64,000 bases of DNA, from positions 3,720,001 through 3,784,000 of the forward strand of contig NZ_CP103289.1 of assembly GCF_024757985.1 (NCBI RefSeq), given 5' to 3'. The notes under the pieces were generated by a model. It was not told where the DNA came from. It did no database searches and was given only the letters and a program-made list of their open reading frames with translations. The position numbers and the translations under genes are program-made. The DNA comes from Cellulomonas sp. NS3. GTDB taxonomy: Bacteria > Actinomycetota > Actinomycetes > Actinomycetales > Cellulomonadaceae. This document shows positions 44,066-53,450 of the stretch, one piece after another (position 1 is the stretch's first letter; the number at the start of each line of letters is the position of its first letter).

Positions 44066-47000
44066 TCAGGACGCGGGGTCGGCGGCCTGCTCGACGGCGA
44101 TCTCGTCGGCACGTCCCGGCTCGGTGAGCACGAGCTCGACCGCGTGCCGGTCCGCCCACCGCCCGGCCGCCTGCGCCAGCCCGCGGGCCAGCGCCGCCAG
44201 CTGCGTCGCGCGCACGACCGCACGCGGACCGGAGCCCTCGACCCACCAGTCCACGGGTACGCCGTCGACGCGCAGCTCGTCGTGCTCGACCCACGTCACC
44301 GGAGCGTCGGGCAGCAGCCGCAGCACCGCCTCCGGGGTCGGGACGGGCTCACCGCCCGCACGCGCGTCGTCGTCCGGGGCGTCCGCGTCGTCCGGGGCGT
44401 CCGCGTCGTCCGCGCCGTCGTCGACCACGCCGTCCGCGAGGTCCGACGCGAGCGGCAGCCCGAGCAGCGCCGCGAGAGCCGCGGCGGGGGTCCGCCCGTC
44501 GGCGGCGTCAGGGGCATCGGTCAGGTCGAGACCGGCGGCCGCGGCCGGGACGAGCGCCGCTACGTCGGTGCGCTGCCACCACATCGGGGAGTCGGCGACG
44601 GCGGCGTCGTCGGCGTGCACGACCGCGACGCGGGTCGGTCCGACGAGGGCCGGCACGAGCTCGACCTCGTCGCCCGGGCCCACCCCCGCGCCGGACGGCC
44701 CGCCGGCGAGCGACGCCCACGTGCGCCAGAGCCCGGCCGCGACCGCGAGCTCGACCGGCGAGCCCGCGGCGCCGAGCCCGTCGAGCACGTGCCGCCACGC
44801 ACCGGGGTCGAGGCCGTCGAGCGACCCGGCACCGCCGAGCGCGCGCTGCACCTCGGTGTCGACGCCGGCGAGCACGTCCGGCGCGCCCGGCAGCAGTCGC
44901 GTGAGCGCGTCGTCGCGCGCGCCCCGGACGGCGAACGGGCGACCGAGCCCGAGGTCGGCGCGCTCGCGCAGCCACCACGCGGTGTACGAGGGGGCGCCGG
45001 CCGCCGTCGCACCCTCGGCCCGCACCGGGTCGAGCAGCGCGCTGCGCAGGTCCGGGCGCTCCGCGAGCCGTGCGAGCACCGCGGGCCACTGCCCCGGCCC
45101 GACGGCGTCGAGGTCCGCCACGGCGCGCACGTCGGGCACGTACGCGCCCGCGCCGAACACCTCCGCGAGCTCCTCGGCGTAGTCCTCCCACGCGTCGAGC
45201 GACCCGGCGGCGAGCGCGTCGGCGTCCGACGACCCGAGGTCGACCGCCCCGGCGACGACGTCCCCGACCTGCACGACGACGAGGTCCTGGCGCACCCCCG
45301 CGGCGACGAGCACGTCGGTGCCCCAGCGCTCGACGAGCTCGACCTGCACCGAGGCGAGCACGCGGTCGTCGAGCAGCCCCGCGGCCGTCGACCCCGGGAC
45401 GACGAGCCCGTGCGCGGGGGTCGGCTCGCCGTCCGCCGCGGGCAGCGTGAGGAGCCCGAGCCAGGGGGCGACGGCGGCGAGCGGCCCGGCGTCCTCCGAC
45501 GCGCCGCCGCACTCGGAGACGGCGGCGGACACCAGCGCGAGGACCGCCTCGGTGACGTCGCTCGCGAGCGCGAGGTCGTCGTCGTCGGCCTGGTCGAGCA
45601 CCGCCTGCCGCACGGCCGGGTGCGCGAGCAGGCCCGCGGCGTCGGGGATGGTCGCACCGAGCCGGGCGAGCAGCGGGTGAGCGGCGTCCGGGTGCACGAC
45701 GCGCAACCCCCACCGGCCCAGCACCCCGAGCGCGTCGACGACGTCGGGGCTGCGCCCCGCGTCGTCCAGCAGCACGAGGCCGCGCGCGCCGCGGACGACC
45801 CGGCCGTCGGCGAGCGGCACGGGCAGCGCCCCGAGCGCCTCGCGCGTCGCCGGGTCGTGCGCCGCGCCGTCGAGCGCCGCGTAGAGGACACGCCACTCCC
45901 CCGGCTCCGCGCCCCGGACGGCGGGGAGCTCCTCGACCACGTCCGCGAGCGGGCGGAGCTCGACGCCGAGCGTCCGCGCCGCCGCCTCGCGGCCCGGACG
46001 CAGCAGCACGAGCCCGCGGGCGTGCGCGGCGAGCGCGTGCACGGCGGCGGGGTCCCGTCCCACCTCGCCCTCGACGGCGACCGCGCGCCCGGGCTCGACG
46101 AGGTCCGCGCGGGCCACGCTTCCCCGGTCGCCGGCGCCCTCGCCGCCCGGCTGCCCGCCCGTCCCGGGGGCCGCGACCCCTGCGGCGCCCGAGGGCAGCA
46201 GCGGCGTGCGCGTGAGCCGTTCGACCACGAGCCGGCGGAGCGTGCCGTCGAGCACCCCGGCCGGGAGCCCGGTCGGGACGAGCGCGAGCGGGTCGTCCCC
46301 GTGCTCCGCCGCCCCCGCCGCGAGCACCGCGTAGACGTGGGCCGCGTGCGCGAGGACGGCGTCCGTGAGCGGGCCGGGTGCGACGCGGCGGCGCGACGGG
46401 TCGAGCGGGAGCGTCGCGACCAGCAGCGCCGGCAGCGTGCACGGCTCGTCGGTCGGCGTCGGGGCGTGCACGACCGGGGTCCAGGTGGCGGTCGGGGCTG
46501 CGCGACCGGTGGGTCCGAGCGTGTCCACCGGCTCGGGGGGTGCCGCGGCGCGCGGGACCGCCCACGTCACGCGCCAGCCCCGCGCGGTGCGCTCCTCGAC
46601 CGGGCGGTCCGCGAGGAGCGCCAGGTCGAGCTCGCCGTGCGCCGACGCGACGTGCCAGCGCTCGTGCAGGTCCGCGACCCGCCGCACGGGCCGCGGGGCC
46701 GCGTCATCCTCGACCAGGACCTCGACCAGCCCGGGCAGCGCCAGCAGCAGGGGGTCGCCCACGGCGGCGAGCAGCGCGCGCACCTCGTCGGCCGCGACCT
46801 CGTCCCGCAGCTCGAGCACGACCGCGGTGTCGTAGCCCGTGGGCGGCGACCCCTCGGCCGGGAGCGGCAGCCGCAGCGCGGGGAGGGAGCCGTCGCGGCG
46901 CCGGACCTCGTCGGCGAGCGCGGGCACGTCCGCCGACGCCTCCGCGAGCAGGCTCACGGTGTCCGCGAGCGAGAACCGCACACCCCCGGTGGTCGAGAGC

Positions 47001-47422
47001 ACCGAGACCTCGTCGGCGACCGCCCGCACCGCCGCGAACCCCACGCCGAACCGCCCGACGACCGCGGGCCCCCGCCCGAACGGGTGGGCCGGAGCGACGT
47101 AGCCCTCACGCTTCGCCGACGCACGCATCGACGCGAGCGACGCGACCCCGGCCTCGTCGAGCGGTGCGCCCGTGTTGGCGGCGATGAGCACGGAACCCTC
47201 CGGCGTCGACGCGAGGCGCAGCAGCAGCCGCCCGGGCACCCCCGCACGCGTCGCCGCGTCGGCGGCGTTCTGGGCCAGCTCGACGAGCACGCGGTCGCGG
47301 TAGTAGCCGCGGGCGTGGTCCTCCTCGGTGTTGGCGTCCTCACGCAGCCGCGCGGGTGAGGCACGCCACGCCTCCAGCACGGCCGCGCGCAGCGCAGCGG
47401 TGCCGAAGGCGTCCGGGCTCAC
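44066..47422 (-). CDS. Large sacsin-like / HSP90-type ATPase-domain protein, 1118 aa
   Basis: Predicted cytoplasmic ATP-binding protein of unknown function. The Bergerat (GHKL) fold at the N-terminus is seen in YYRDRVLVELAQNAADAATR (N-box, about 42-60), the variant LIAANTGAPLDEAGVASL in place of the usual DxGxG motif, and VVGRFGVGFAAVRAV. This arrangement is that of the sacsin-type family. The remaining 850 residues are Ala/Val/Asp-rich with an acidic low-complexity stretch near the C-terminus (DDGADDADAPDDADAPDDDA). It starts with GTG at 47422, overlapping the DUF3027 gene by four bases. Large frames on the opposite strand here are shadows. Confidence 0.85.
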   Translation of the reverse strand: MSPDAFGTAALRAAVLEAWRASPARLREDANTEEDHARGYYRDRVLVELAQNAADAATRAGVPGRLLLRLASTPEGSVLIAANTGAPLDEAGVASLASMRASAKREGYVAPAHPFGRGPAVVGRFGVGFAAVRAVADEVSVLSTTGGVRFSLADTVSLLAEASADVPALADEVRRRDGSLPALRLPLPAEGSPPTGYDTAVVLELRDEVAADEVRALLAAVGDPLLLALPGLVEVLVEDDAAPRPVRRVADLHERWHVASAHGELDLALLADRPVEERTARGWRVTWAVPRAAAPPEPVDTLGPTGRAAPTATWTPVVHAPTPTDEPCTLPALLVATLPLDPSRRRVAPGPLTDAVLAHAAHVYAVLAAGAAEHGDDPLALVPTGLPAGVLDGTLRRLVVERLTRTPLLPSGAAGVAAPGTGGQPGGEGAGDRGSVARADLVEPGRAVAVEGEVGRDPAAVHALAAHARGLVLLRPGREAAARTLGVELRPLADVVEELPAVRGAEPGEWRVLYAALDGAAHDPATREALGALPVPLADGRVVRGARGLVLLDDAGRSPDVVDALGVLGRWGLRVVHPDAAHPLLARLGATIPDAAGLLAHPAVRQAVLDQADDDDLALASDVTEAVLALVSAAVSECGGASEDAGPLAAVAPWLGLLTLPAADGEPTPAHGLVVPGSTAAGLLDDRVLASVQVELVERWGTDVLVAAGVRQDLVVVQVGDVVAGAVDLGSSDADALAAGSLDAWEDYAEELAEVFGAGAYVPDVRAVADLDAVGPGQWPAVLARLAERPDLRSALLDPVRAEGATAAGAPSYTAWWLRERADLGLGRPFAVRGARDDALTRLLPGAPDVLAGVDTEVQRALGGAGSLDGLDPGAWRHVLDGLGAAGSPVELAVAAGLWRTWASLAGGPSGAGVGPGDEVELVPALVGPTRVAVVHADDAAVADSPMWWQRTDVAALVPAAAAGLDLTDAPDAADGRTPAAALAALLGLPLASDLADGVVDDGADDADAPDDADAPDDDARAGGEPVPTPEAVLRLLPDAPVTWVEHDELRVDGVPVDWWVEGSGPRAVVRATQLAALARGLAQAAGRWADRHAVELVLTEPGRADEIAVEQAADPAS

Positions 47423-48597
47423 GGTTCGGGGCTCGGCTCGACCGTCTCGGTGGCGGGCTCGGCGGGCACGTCTCCCGGTGCGGTCGTCTCGTCCGCCGGC
47501 CTGGTCGTCTCGTCCGCCGGGTCACCCGGCTCCGGGTCGGCCTCCGAGCCGAGCTGCGCGAGCTCCTCGCCCGCGAGCGGGTCGGCCTCGGTGCTGGGCT
47601 CGGCCGGGGTCTGCGCCGCGTCGGCGGGCTCGGCGCCCGTGTCGGCGGTGCTCGCGTCGTCCACCCGGTCGCCGGTCGCGTCGGCGCCCGCGTCGAGCAC
47701 AGCGTCGCCGGACTCCACCGAGAGCACCTCCGGCGCGCCGTCCACGGCCGTGGCGTCCTCGGCCGCAGCGGGGCCGGCCGTCGCCTCCGCCGTCGTGGCC
47801 TCGGCGTCGGCCGTGTCCGCCCCGGCTTCCGCCTCGGCCGCGGCCGGGGCGAGCTGCACGACCTCGACGTCGTGCTCGTCGAGGTGGTGGTCCGGTGCCG
47901 GCCACTCGCTCGCCTGCGGCTCGACGTCGGTCTCCGAGTGCGCGCCGCACCCGTGGTCGACGCTCACGACGGTGCCGTCGTCGGGCGACCACGCGTTGGT
48001 GCACACGCCGAAGACGGTGCCGAGCGAGCCCTGGAGCGGGACGAGGAAGCCGCAGCTCCCGCACGCCGCGGCGGACGCGAGAGAGCCGGGCGACGTCGGG
48101 CCGTGCGGGCCGGCGTACCAGCGGTTCGCGGCCTCGTCGCGGCCGTCGGCCGACAGCACCCGGGCGCGCGCGAGCGCGAGCTCCTCGATCGCGACGGAGT
48201 CGAGCTCCTCGTCGCCGGTCGGCGTCCAACCGGGCTCGAGGCGCGGGTCGTCGGCGCGGAACGGCAGCACGTCGCCGGGGCCGATGTCCCCGGGGCGCAG
48301 CCGCTCGGACCACGGCAGCCACTCGGGCGCCAGGATCGCGTCGTCGCCGGGCAGCAGCACGGCCTCGCACACGGTCGCGGTGCGCGAGCGGGCCACGCGC
48401 GCGAGCGTGACGGTCCAGACCCAGCCCCGGTAGCCGCGCGCGGTGCACGCGAAGCGGTGCGAGACGAGCCGCTCGCCGTCGACGACGTGGCCGAGGTGCT
48501 CGCCGACGTCGCCCGGCTGCTCGGCGAGCTCGACGGCGGCCTGGCGCGCGAGCTCGACGGCCGACCCCAGAACGGCGTCCTTCGTGGCGGCGGCCAT
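47419..48597 (-). CDS. DUF3027 protein, 392 aa
   Basis: Actinobacterial protein of unknown function. The first 240 residues are conserved-looking: RFACTARGYRGWVWTVTLAR, ILAPEWLPWSERLRPGDIGP and a Cys-rich part (CGSCGFLVPL, GVCTNAWSPDDG, VDHGCGAHSE) that could bind a metal. The last 150 residues are Ala/Asp/Glu/Thr low-complexity. It lies one base after the cold-shock gene and overlaps the large ATPase gene, a grouping I recall as recurrent in actinobacteria. Confidence 0.85.
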   Translation of the reverse strand: MAAATKDAVLGSAVELARQAAVELAEQPGDVGEHLGHVVDGERLVSHRFACTARGYRGWVWTVTLARVARSRTATVCEAVLLPGDDAILAPEWLPWSERLRPGDIGPGDVLPFRADDPRLEPGWTPTGDEELDSVAIEELALARARVLSADGRDEAANRWYAGPHGPTSPGSLASAAACGSCGFLVPLQGSLGTVFGVCTNAWSPDDGTVVSVDHGCGAHSETDVEPQASEWPAPDHHLDEHDVEVVQLAPAAAEAEAGADTADAEATTAEATAGPAAAEDATAVDGAPEVLSVESGDAVLDAGADATGDRVDDASTADTGAEPADAAQTPAEPSTEADPLAGEELAQLGSEADPEPGDPADETTRPADETTAPGDVPAEPATETVEPSPEP

Positions 48598-48598
48598 G

Positions 48599-48982
48599 TC
48601 AGCCCTCGAGGTTGTCGGCGACGGCACGCAGCAGCGACGCGTACTTCTCGCCGGCGGCCTTGTCGGGGTAGCGGCCACGGCGCAGGTCGTTGCCGACCTT
48701 GTCGAGGACCTTGATGAGATCCTCGACGATGACGGCCATGTCGTCGGCGGGCTTGCGCGTGGCCTTGACGACCGACGGCACCGGGTCGAGGAACTTGACG
48801 GACAGCGCCTGCGGGCCACGTCGCCCGTCGGCCACGCCGAAGTCGACCTTGGTGCCGGGCTTGGGCGCGGTGACCCCCGCGGGCAGCGCCGAGGCGTGCA
48901 GGAACACCTCGTCACCCGCGTCGCTGGCGATGAAGCCGAAGCCGCGCTCGGTGTCGAACCACTTGACCTTGCCGGTGGGCAC
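48599..48982 (-). CDS. Cold-shock-domain protein with C-terminal extension, 127 aa
   Basis: Nucleic-acid-binding protein. The cold-shock domain fills residues 1-65: PTGKVKWFDTERGFGFIASD (RNP1) and DEVFLHASALPAGV (RNP2). The remaining 60 residues (KPADDMAVIVEDLIKVLDKV, GNDLRRGRYPDKAAGEKYAS) form a helical tail typical of the larger actinobacterial form. Start: GTG at 48982. It is the first gene of the unit with DUF3027 and the large ATPase. Confidence 0.93.
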   Translation of the reverse strand: MPTGKVKWFDTERGFGFIASDAGDEVFLHASALPAGVTAPKPGTKVDFGVADGRRGPQALSVKFLDPVPSVVKATRKPADDMAVIVEDLIKVLDKVGNDLRRGRYPDKAAGEKYASLLRAVADNLEG

Positions 48983-49106
48983 TGCAACCCCTGAGGTGTC
49001 GATGGATGTCGTAACGCTCAAGGTTACCTGCCCGTGATGTGCGCGCGGCACCGGGGACGCGGCAGCAGGACGCGCGGGGACGGCACCGGCCGGGCACCCG
49101 GCAGGT

Positions 49107-50360
49107 TCAGTCCCAGCCGTCCGGGCGCTCGACCGGCGAGAACACGGTCGAGAGCAGCGCCCGCGCCTCCTTGACCGCGGTGAGGTAGGCGTGCGAGACG
49201 TCGAGCGCCGTGAAGGGCGCACCGATCGCCGGCGTCGCGTCGACGTCCACCGCCTTGAGGTACGCGTCGAGCACGTCGCACGCCCCGAGGGCCTCGGCGC
49301 TCGGGCGGGCCCGGTGCAGCGCGGGGTCGAGCTCGCTCACGGGGACCCGGAGCAGCTCGGAGACGATGCGCACGAGCTCCTCGGTGGACGCCTCGAGCGG
49401 CGCGCCGGGCGCGAGGAGCTCGGCGGCACGCGTGCGGGCGAGCGAGCGCAGCGGCAGCTCGTCGTCGTGGTGCCCGGCGGTCACGAGGATCTCGAGGATG
49501 AGCAGCGCGCGGAACCGCTCGCGCCCGAGCAGCACGAGCGCCTGGTGCAGGTTGCGGACCGGGCGGCCCGCGCCGGCCGCGGAGTTCACGACGCGCAGCA
49601 CCTTGAGCGCGATCGACGGGTCCGCCGCGGTCAGCCGCGCGACGACGCGGAACGACACCTGCGGGTCGCCGAGGCGGATGAGCAGCCGGCCCGCGACGAG
49701 CGCGTGGTGCGCGAGCGCCGGCCGCGTCAGGACGACGGGACGACGGAAGAAGTAGCCCTGGAACAGGTCGAAGCCCGCGGCGTGCGCCGCCTCGAGGTCG
49801 TCCTCGGTCTCGACGCGCTCGGCGATCAGGGTGACGTCGGGCCACTCCTCGCGGAGCTGCGCAGCGAACTCCGCCAGCCTGTCGCCGAGGTCCTCGATGT
49901 CGACCTTGACGTAGTCGCACAGCTCGAGCAGCGGCGCGCGGTGGTCGCCGGGCACGTAGTCGTCGAGCGCGATCGCGAAACCCTGCTCGCGCAGCGCCCG
50001 GACGCCCGCGAGGACCTCCTCGTCGGCCGGGACGCGCTCGAGCACCTCGAGCACCACGCGGTCGGGGTCGAGCGCGACGGGCAGCGAGCCGACGACGAAC
50101 GCGCGCGGGACGTTGACGAAGAGGAGGCCGTCGCCCGCGACGTCGCTCACCCCGAACTCGCCGAGGGTCGCCGCGATGACGGTCGCGGTCGCCTCGTCGT
50201 CGTCGATGCCGGGCCGCACGCCCGAGACGGTGCTGCTGGCGGTGGGCCGGAACAGCAGCTCGTGACCGACCGGCCGCCCGACGAGGTCGTGGATGCCCTG
50301 CCGAGCGATGCAGACCTCGTGGGTGCGGCGCGGGTCGACCCGGACCGGCGCCTGCGTCAT
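49107..50360 (-). CDS. EAL + HDOD signalling protein, 417 aa
   Basis: YuxH-type protein. The EAL-like domain (about 15-215) keeps more catalytic motifs than its relative at 42422: GHELLFRP (ExLxR form), FVNVPRAF, IALDDYVPGD (DD), YVKVDIEDLG, LIAERVETEDDLEAA and FDLFQGYFFRRP. Phosphodiesterase activity is possible. The HDOD domain follows (about 215-410; VARLTAADPSIALKVLRVVN). Start: ATG at 50360 with AGGAG seven bases upstream. A FliA-type promoter lies at 50431-50458, so this gene, though outside the flagellar block, is probably in the motility regulon. Confidence 0.9.
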   Translation of the reverse strand: MTQAPVRVDPRRTHEVCIARQGIHDLVGRPVGHELLFRPTASSTVSGVRPGIDDDEATATVIAATLGEFGVSDVAGDGLLFVNVPRAFVVGSLPVALDPDRVVLEVLERVPADEEVLAGVRALREQGFAIALDDYVPGDHRAPLLELCDYVKVDIEDLGDRLAEFAAQLREEWPDVTLIAERVETEDDLEAAHAAGFDLFQGYFFRRPVVLTRPALAHHALVAGRLLIRLGDPQVSFRVVARLTAADPSIALKVLRVVNSAAGAGRPVRNLHQALVLLGRERFRALLILEILVTAGHHDDELPLRSLARTRAAELLAPGAPLEASTEELVRIVSELLRVPVSELDPALHRARPSAEALGACDVLDAYLKAVDVDATPAIGAPFTALDVSHAYLTAVKEARALLSTVFSPVERPDGWD

Positions 50361-50430
50361 CCCTGGACTCCTGCACGTGGACTGCGCGCCGGGGGCCGGC
50401 GCGTCCGGCGACGTCGGCCGGTCCTCCTGT

Positions 50431-50458
50431 CCATCGGCGCGTGCACGGGCGGCTTGAG
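50431..50458 (-). promoter_or_regulatory. FliA-type promoter for the second EAL-HDOD gene
   Basis: On the minus strand this reads CTCA, 16 bases, GCCGATGG. It lies about 70 bases upstream of the ATG at 50360, in the divergent space shared with the gene at 50502. Confidence 0.75.
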
Positions 50459-50501
50459 GACGTGGCGCGGCCGGATCTGGTGCCCACGTATCGTGGAGCG
50501 G

Positions 50502-53450
50502 ATGGCCACGTTCAGTGCGTACCTGCGCTCGCGGAGCGACGACGAGCTCGTCGCGCTGCTGCTGCGCCGCCCTGACCTGGCCACCCCGTCGCCGTCGACG
50601 CTGTCCTCGCTGGCCGCGCGGGCCACGAGCCGCAGCAGCCTCGAACGGGCGCTCGCGGGGGTCGACGCCGTGGTCCTGCAGGTCGTCGAGGCCGTCGCGG
50701 CGCTGCACGGCCCCGCGGACCCGGTGACGGCGCACGACGTGCGGCGCGCGCTCGGCGCGACCGACCCCGCGGACGCCGCGCTCGTGCGCGACGCCCTCGA
50801 CCGGGCACGCGCGCTGCTGCTCGTGCGTCCCGACGTGACGGACGACACCGACCCGGACGCGCATGGGTCCGCGGGCGAGCACCCGGTCGAGGCCGCCTCC
50901 GCGGGCCCGGCCGCCGACGACGTTCCCCTCGTCCCCGCTCCCGGCCTCGCGGACCTGTTCGGCCCCTACCCGGCCGGCCTCGCGCGGGCGTCGGACGCCG
51001 CGGGCGGCGCGGACGGCCCCGCACCGGGGCGCGAGCCCGTCGAGGAGCTGCTCGCCCGCGCACCCGCCGGTGCGCGCTCGGTGCTCGACGCGCTGATGTG
51101 GGGTCCGCCCGTCGGGGTCCTGCCCGCGCCGCGCACCCCGGCGCGCGAGGCGGTCCAGTGGCTGCTCGGCCAGGGCCTCCTCGTCCCGGGCGACGCCCGC
51201 CACGTGCTCCTGCCGCGCGCGGTTGCGCTCGCGCTGCGCGGCGGACGCACCCACCGCACCCTCGCGCGCCCCCCGGCCGTGCCGCCGGGCGCGGGCGCCG
51301 CGGACGCCGCCGACGACCCGGCCACCCCGGCCGCCGCCGCGCCGCCAGGCACCGGGGCCGCGGCCCGCACGGCGGTCTCCGGCCGGGCGTCACGCGGTGC
51401 ACCGCTCAGCCCCGAGGTCGTCGCCGCGGAGTCGGGCCGCGCCGCCGAGCAGGTCGTGCGCCTCGTCGCCGGGCTCGTGCGCGCGTGGGAGATCGAGCCG
51501 GCCCCCGTGCTGCGGGCCGGCGGGCTGGGTGTGCGGGAGCTGCGCCGGGTCGCCGCGCGGCTCGAGGTCGACGACACCGAGGCCGCCCTGGTCGTCGAGC
51601 TCGCCGGCGCCGCGGGCCTCGTGGTCGACGACGAGGAGGAGACCCCGTCGTTCGCGCCGGCCGCCGCGGTGGACGAGTGGCTCGCCGCCGAGCTGCCGAT
51701 CCGCTGGTCGACGCTCGCCCGCACCTGGCTCGCGACCGCGCGGGCGGCGTGGCTCGTCGGGACCCGGGACGACCGCGGCATCGTCCGCGCCGCGCTCGAC
51801 CCCGAGCTCGTGCGGCCCTGGGCACCCCGGCTGCGCCGCTCGGTGCTCGGTGTGCTCGCCGACGTCCCGCCCGGGGTCGCGCTCGACGCCGCGCAGGTCC
51901 TCGACCAGCTCACGTGGCGCACGCCCCGCAGCGTCCCGCCCGAGCACGCCGTCGCGGCGACGCTGCGCGAGGCGACGCTGCTCGGGGTCGTCGCCGCCGG
52001 GGCCCTGGCCCCCGCGGGCCGCGCGCTGCTGACCGCGGTCACCGGCTCGGACGGTGCCCCGGGGCTCGTGCTCGAGCGGCGCGCGGGGCCCGTCGCCGAC
52101 ACCGTGGCCGACGCGCTCGTGGGCGCCCTGGCGTCGACCGTCGACGAGATGCTGCTGCAGGCCGACCTCACGGGGGTCGTCCCCGGCCGCCCGTCGCCCG
52201 CGCTCGAGGCGCTCGTCGAGCGGGCCGCCCGCGTCGAGTCCCGCGGTGGCGCCCTGACCGTGCGCTTCACGCCCGAGAGCGTGCGCGGCGCGCTCGACGC
52301 CGGGACGACCGCCGACGAGCTCCTCGCGGACCTCGCCGCGCACTCCCGCGGCCCGGTGCCGCAGCCGCTCGAGTACCTCGTGCGGGACGCCGCACGCCGG
52401 CACGGGCGGCTCCGCGCGGGCGCGATCAGCAGCTACGTGCGCGCCGAGGACCCGGCGCTGCTCGCGGGCCTCGTCGAGGACCCGCGGCTGGCCCCGCTCG
52501 GCCTCGTCCGGCTCGCACCCACCGTGCTGGGCTCCCAGGGCTCGACGCGCGAGCTGCTCGCCGCGCTGCGTGAGCGCGGGCTGGCCCCGGTGGCCGAGGG
52601 GTCGAACGGGCAGATCGTGCACGCCGAGCGGGTCGTGCGCCGGGTGCACGGGCGCAGCCGCCGCATCGCCCCGGTGTCCCCCGCGCACGCCGACGACGGC
52701 GCGCCCGCGAGCGCCGCGCGCCGCGAGCGCCTCGCCGCGCTCGTGCCCGACCTGCGCCGCGCCGAGGAGGTGCAGCAGGCCGCGCGCGAGGCCGACCGCG
52801 CCGCGCAGGCCCGGGCGCTCGAGCTCCGGGAGGCGCAGCAGCGGCTCGTCGAGGCCGAGCGTGCACGGGCGGCGGCCGAGCTCGCGGCGGCCCCGCGCGC
52901 GGACGGCCCGGGCGCCGGCCCTGCCGCCGGCTCCGCGAACGGGACCACCTCCGTCACGGCGAACGGCACCTCGTCGGGCACGGCGGACGGTGCGTCGTCG
53001 GGCACGGACGGCACGGCGGACGGCCGCCGCACCGACGGCACCGCGAGCCCCGGCGGCGCCACCGACGCCGGGGCTGACCCGGGCACCGCCTCCACCGGCA
53101 CCCCGTCGACCGCCCGTCCGGCGACCGGGCCCGCGCCGGAGGGAACAGCCGACCCCGCGACGGCGTTGGGGATCTTGCGCGAGGCGGTCGCCGACCGGAC
53201 GCAGGTGTGGCTCGAGCTCGTCGACCACCACGGGGTCCCGCAGCGCCGGCTCGTGCGTCCGCTCCGGGTCGACGCCGGTCGCCTGCGTGCGGTGGACCCG
53301 GCGAGGGACGCCGAGCTGACCGTCGCGGTGCACCGCATCGCCTCCGTGACCCGGGTGCCGTCCGCCCCCGAGCCACCCGCCGCCTCCGACGAGGCTCAGC
53401 ACGACCCGCCGGCCCCGCCCGGCACACCGACCGAGGAGACGCATGACTGA
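50502..53450 (+). CDS. Large helicase-associated protein partnered with XPB, 982 aa
   Basis: Actinobacterial protein encoded directly before XPB; often annotated only as helicase-associated. The N-terminus (FSAYLRSRSDDELVALLLRR, PDLATPSPSTLSSLAARATS) and a winged-helix-like pattern repeat through the first 400 residues. A middle region (about 560-720) resembles the XPB/Ssl2 N-terminal fold (LEYLVRDAARRHGRLRAGAI, SSYVRAEDPALLAGLVEDPR). After an acidic/Ala linker and a Thr/Ser/Gly repeat-like stretch (about 805-885), the C-terminus (about 905-965) looks like a WYL-type domain (QVWLELVDHHGVPQRRLVRP). It overlaps the XPB gene by eight bases, so the two are coupled. No helicase motifs of its own are seen. 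Role in DNA repair or transcription is inferred. Confidence 0.8.
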   Translation: MATFSAYLRSRSDDELVALLLRRPDLATPSPSTLSSLAARATSRSSLERALAGVDAVVLQVVEAVAALHGPADPVTAHDVRRALGATDPADAALVRDALDRARALLLVRPDVTDDTDPDAHGSAGEHPVEAASAGPAADDVPLVPAPGLADLFGPYPAGLARASDAAGGADGPAPGREPVEELLARAPAGARSVLDALMWGPPVGVLPAPRTPAREAVQWLLGQGLLVPGDARHVLLPRAVALALRGGRTHRTLARPPAVPPGAGAADAADDPATPAAAAPPGTGAAARTAVSGRASRGAPLSPEVVAAESGRAAEQVVRLVAGLVRAWEIEPAPVLRAGGLGVRELRRVAARLEVDDTEAALVVELAGAAGLVVDDEEETPSFAPAAAVDEWLAAELPIRWSTLARTWLATARAAWLVGTRDDRGIVRAALDPELVRPWAPRLRRSVLGVLADVPPGVALDAAQVLDQLTWRTPRSVPPEHAVAATLREATLLGVVAAGALAPAGRALLTAVTGSDGAPGLVLERRAGPVADTVADALVGALASTVDEMLLQADLTGVVPGRPSPALEALVERAARVESRGGALTVRFTPESVRGALDAGTTADELLADLAAHSRGPVPQPLEYLVRDAARRHGRLRAGAISSYVRAEDPALLAGLVEDPRLAPLGLVRLAPTVLGSQGSTRELLAALRERGLAPVAEGSNGQIVHAERVVRRVHGRSRRIAPVSPAHADDGAPASAARRERLAALVPDLRRAEEVQQAAREADRAAQARALELREAQQRLVEAERARAAAELAAAPRADGPGAGPAAGSANGTTSVTANGTSSGTADGASSGTDGTADGRRTDGTASPGGATDAGADPGTASTGTPSTARPATGPAPEGTADPATALGILREAVADRTQVWLELVDHHGVPQRRLVRPLRVDAGRLRAVDPARDAELTVAVHRIASVTRVPSAPEPPAASDEAQHDPPAPPGTPTEETHD

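Noticed and set aside
43685-47359. 1224-residue plus-strand open frame
   Set aside because: Opposite-strand shadow of the sacsin-like ATPase; Arg/Pro/Glu-rich with no family signature.
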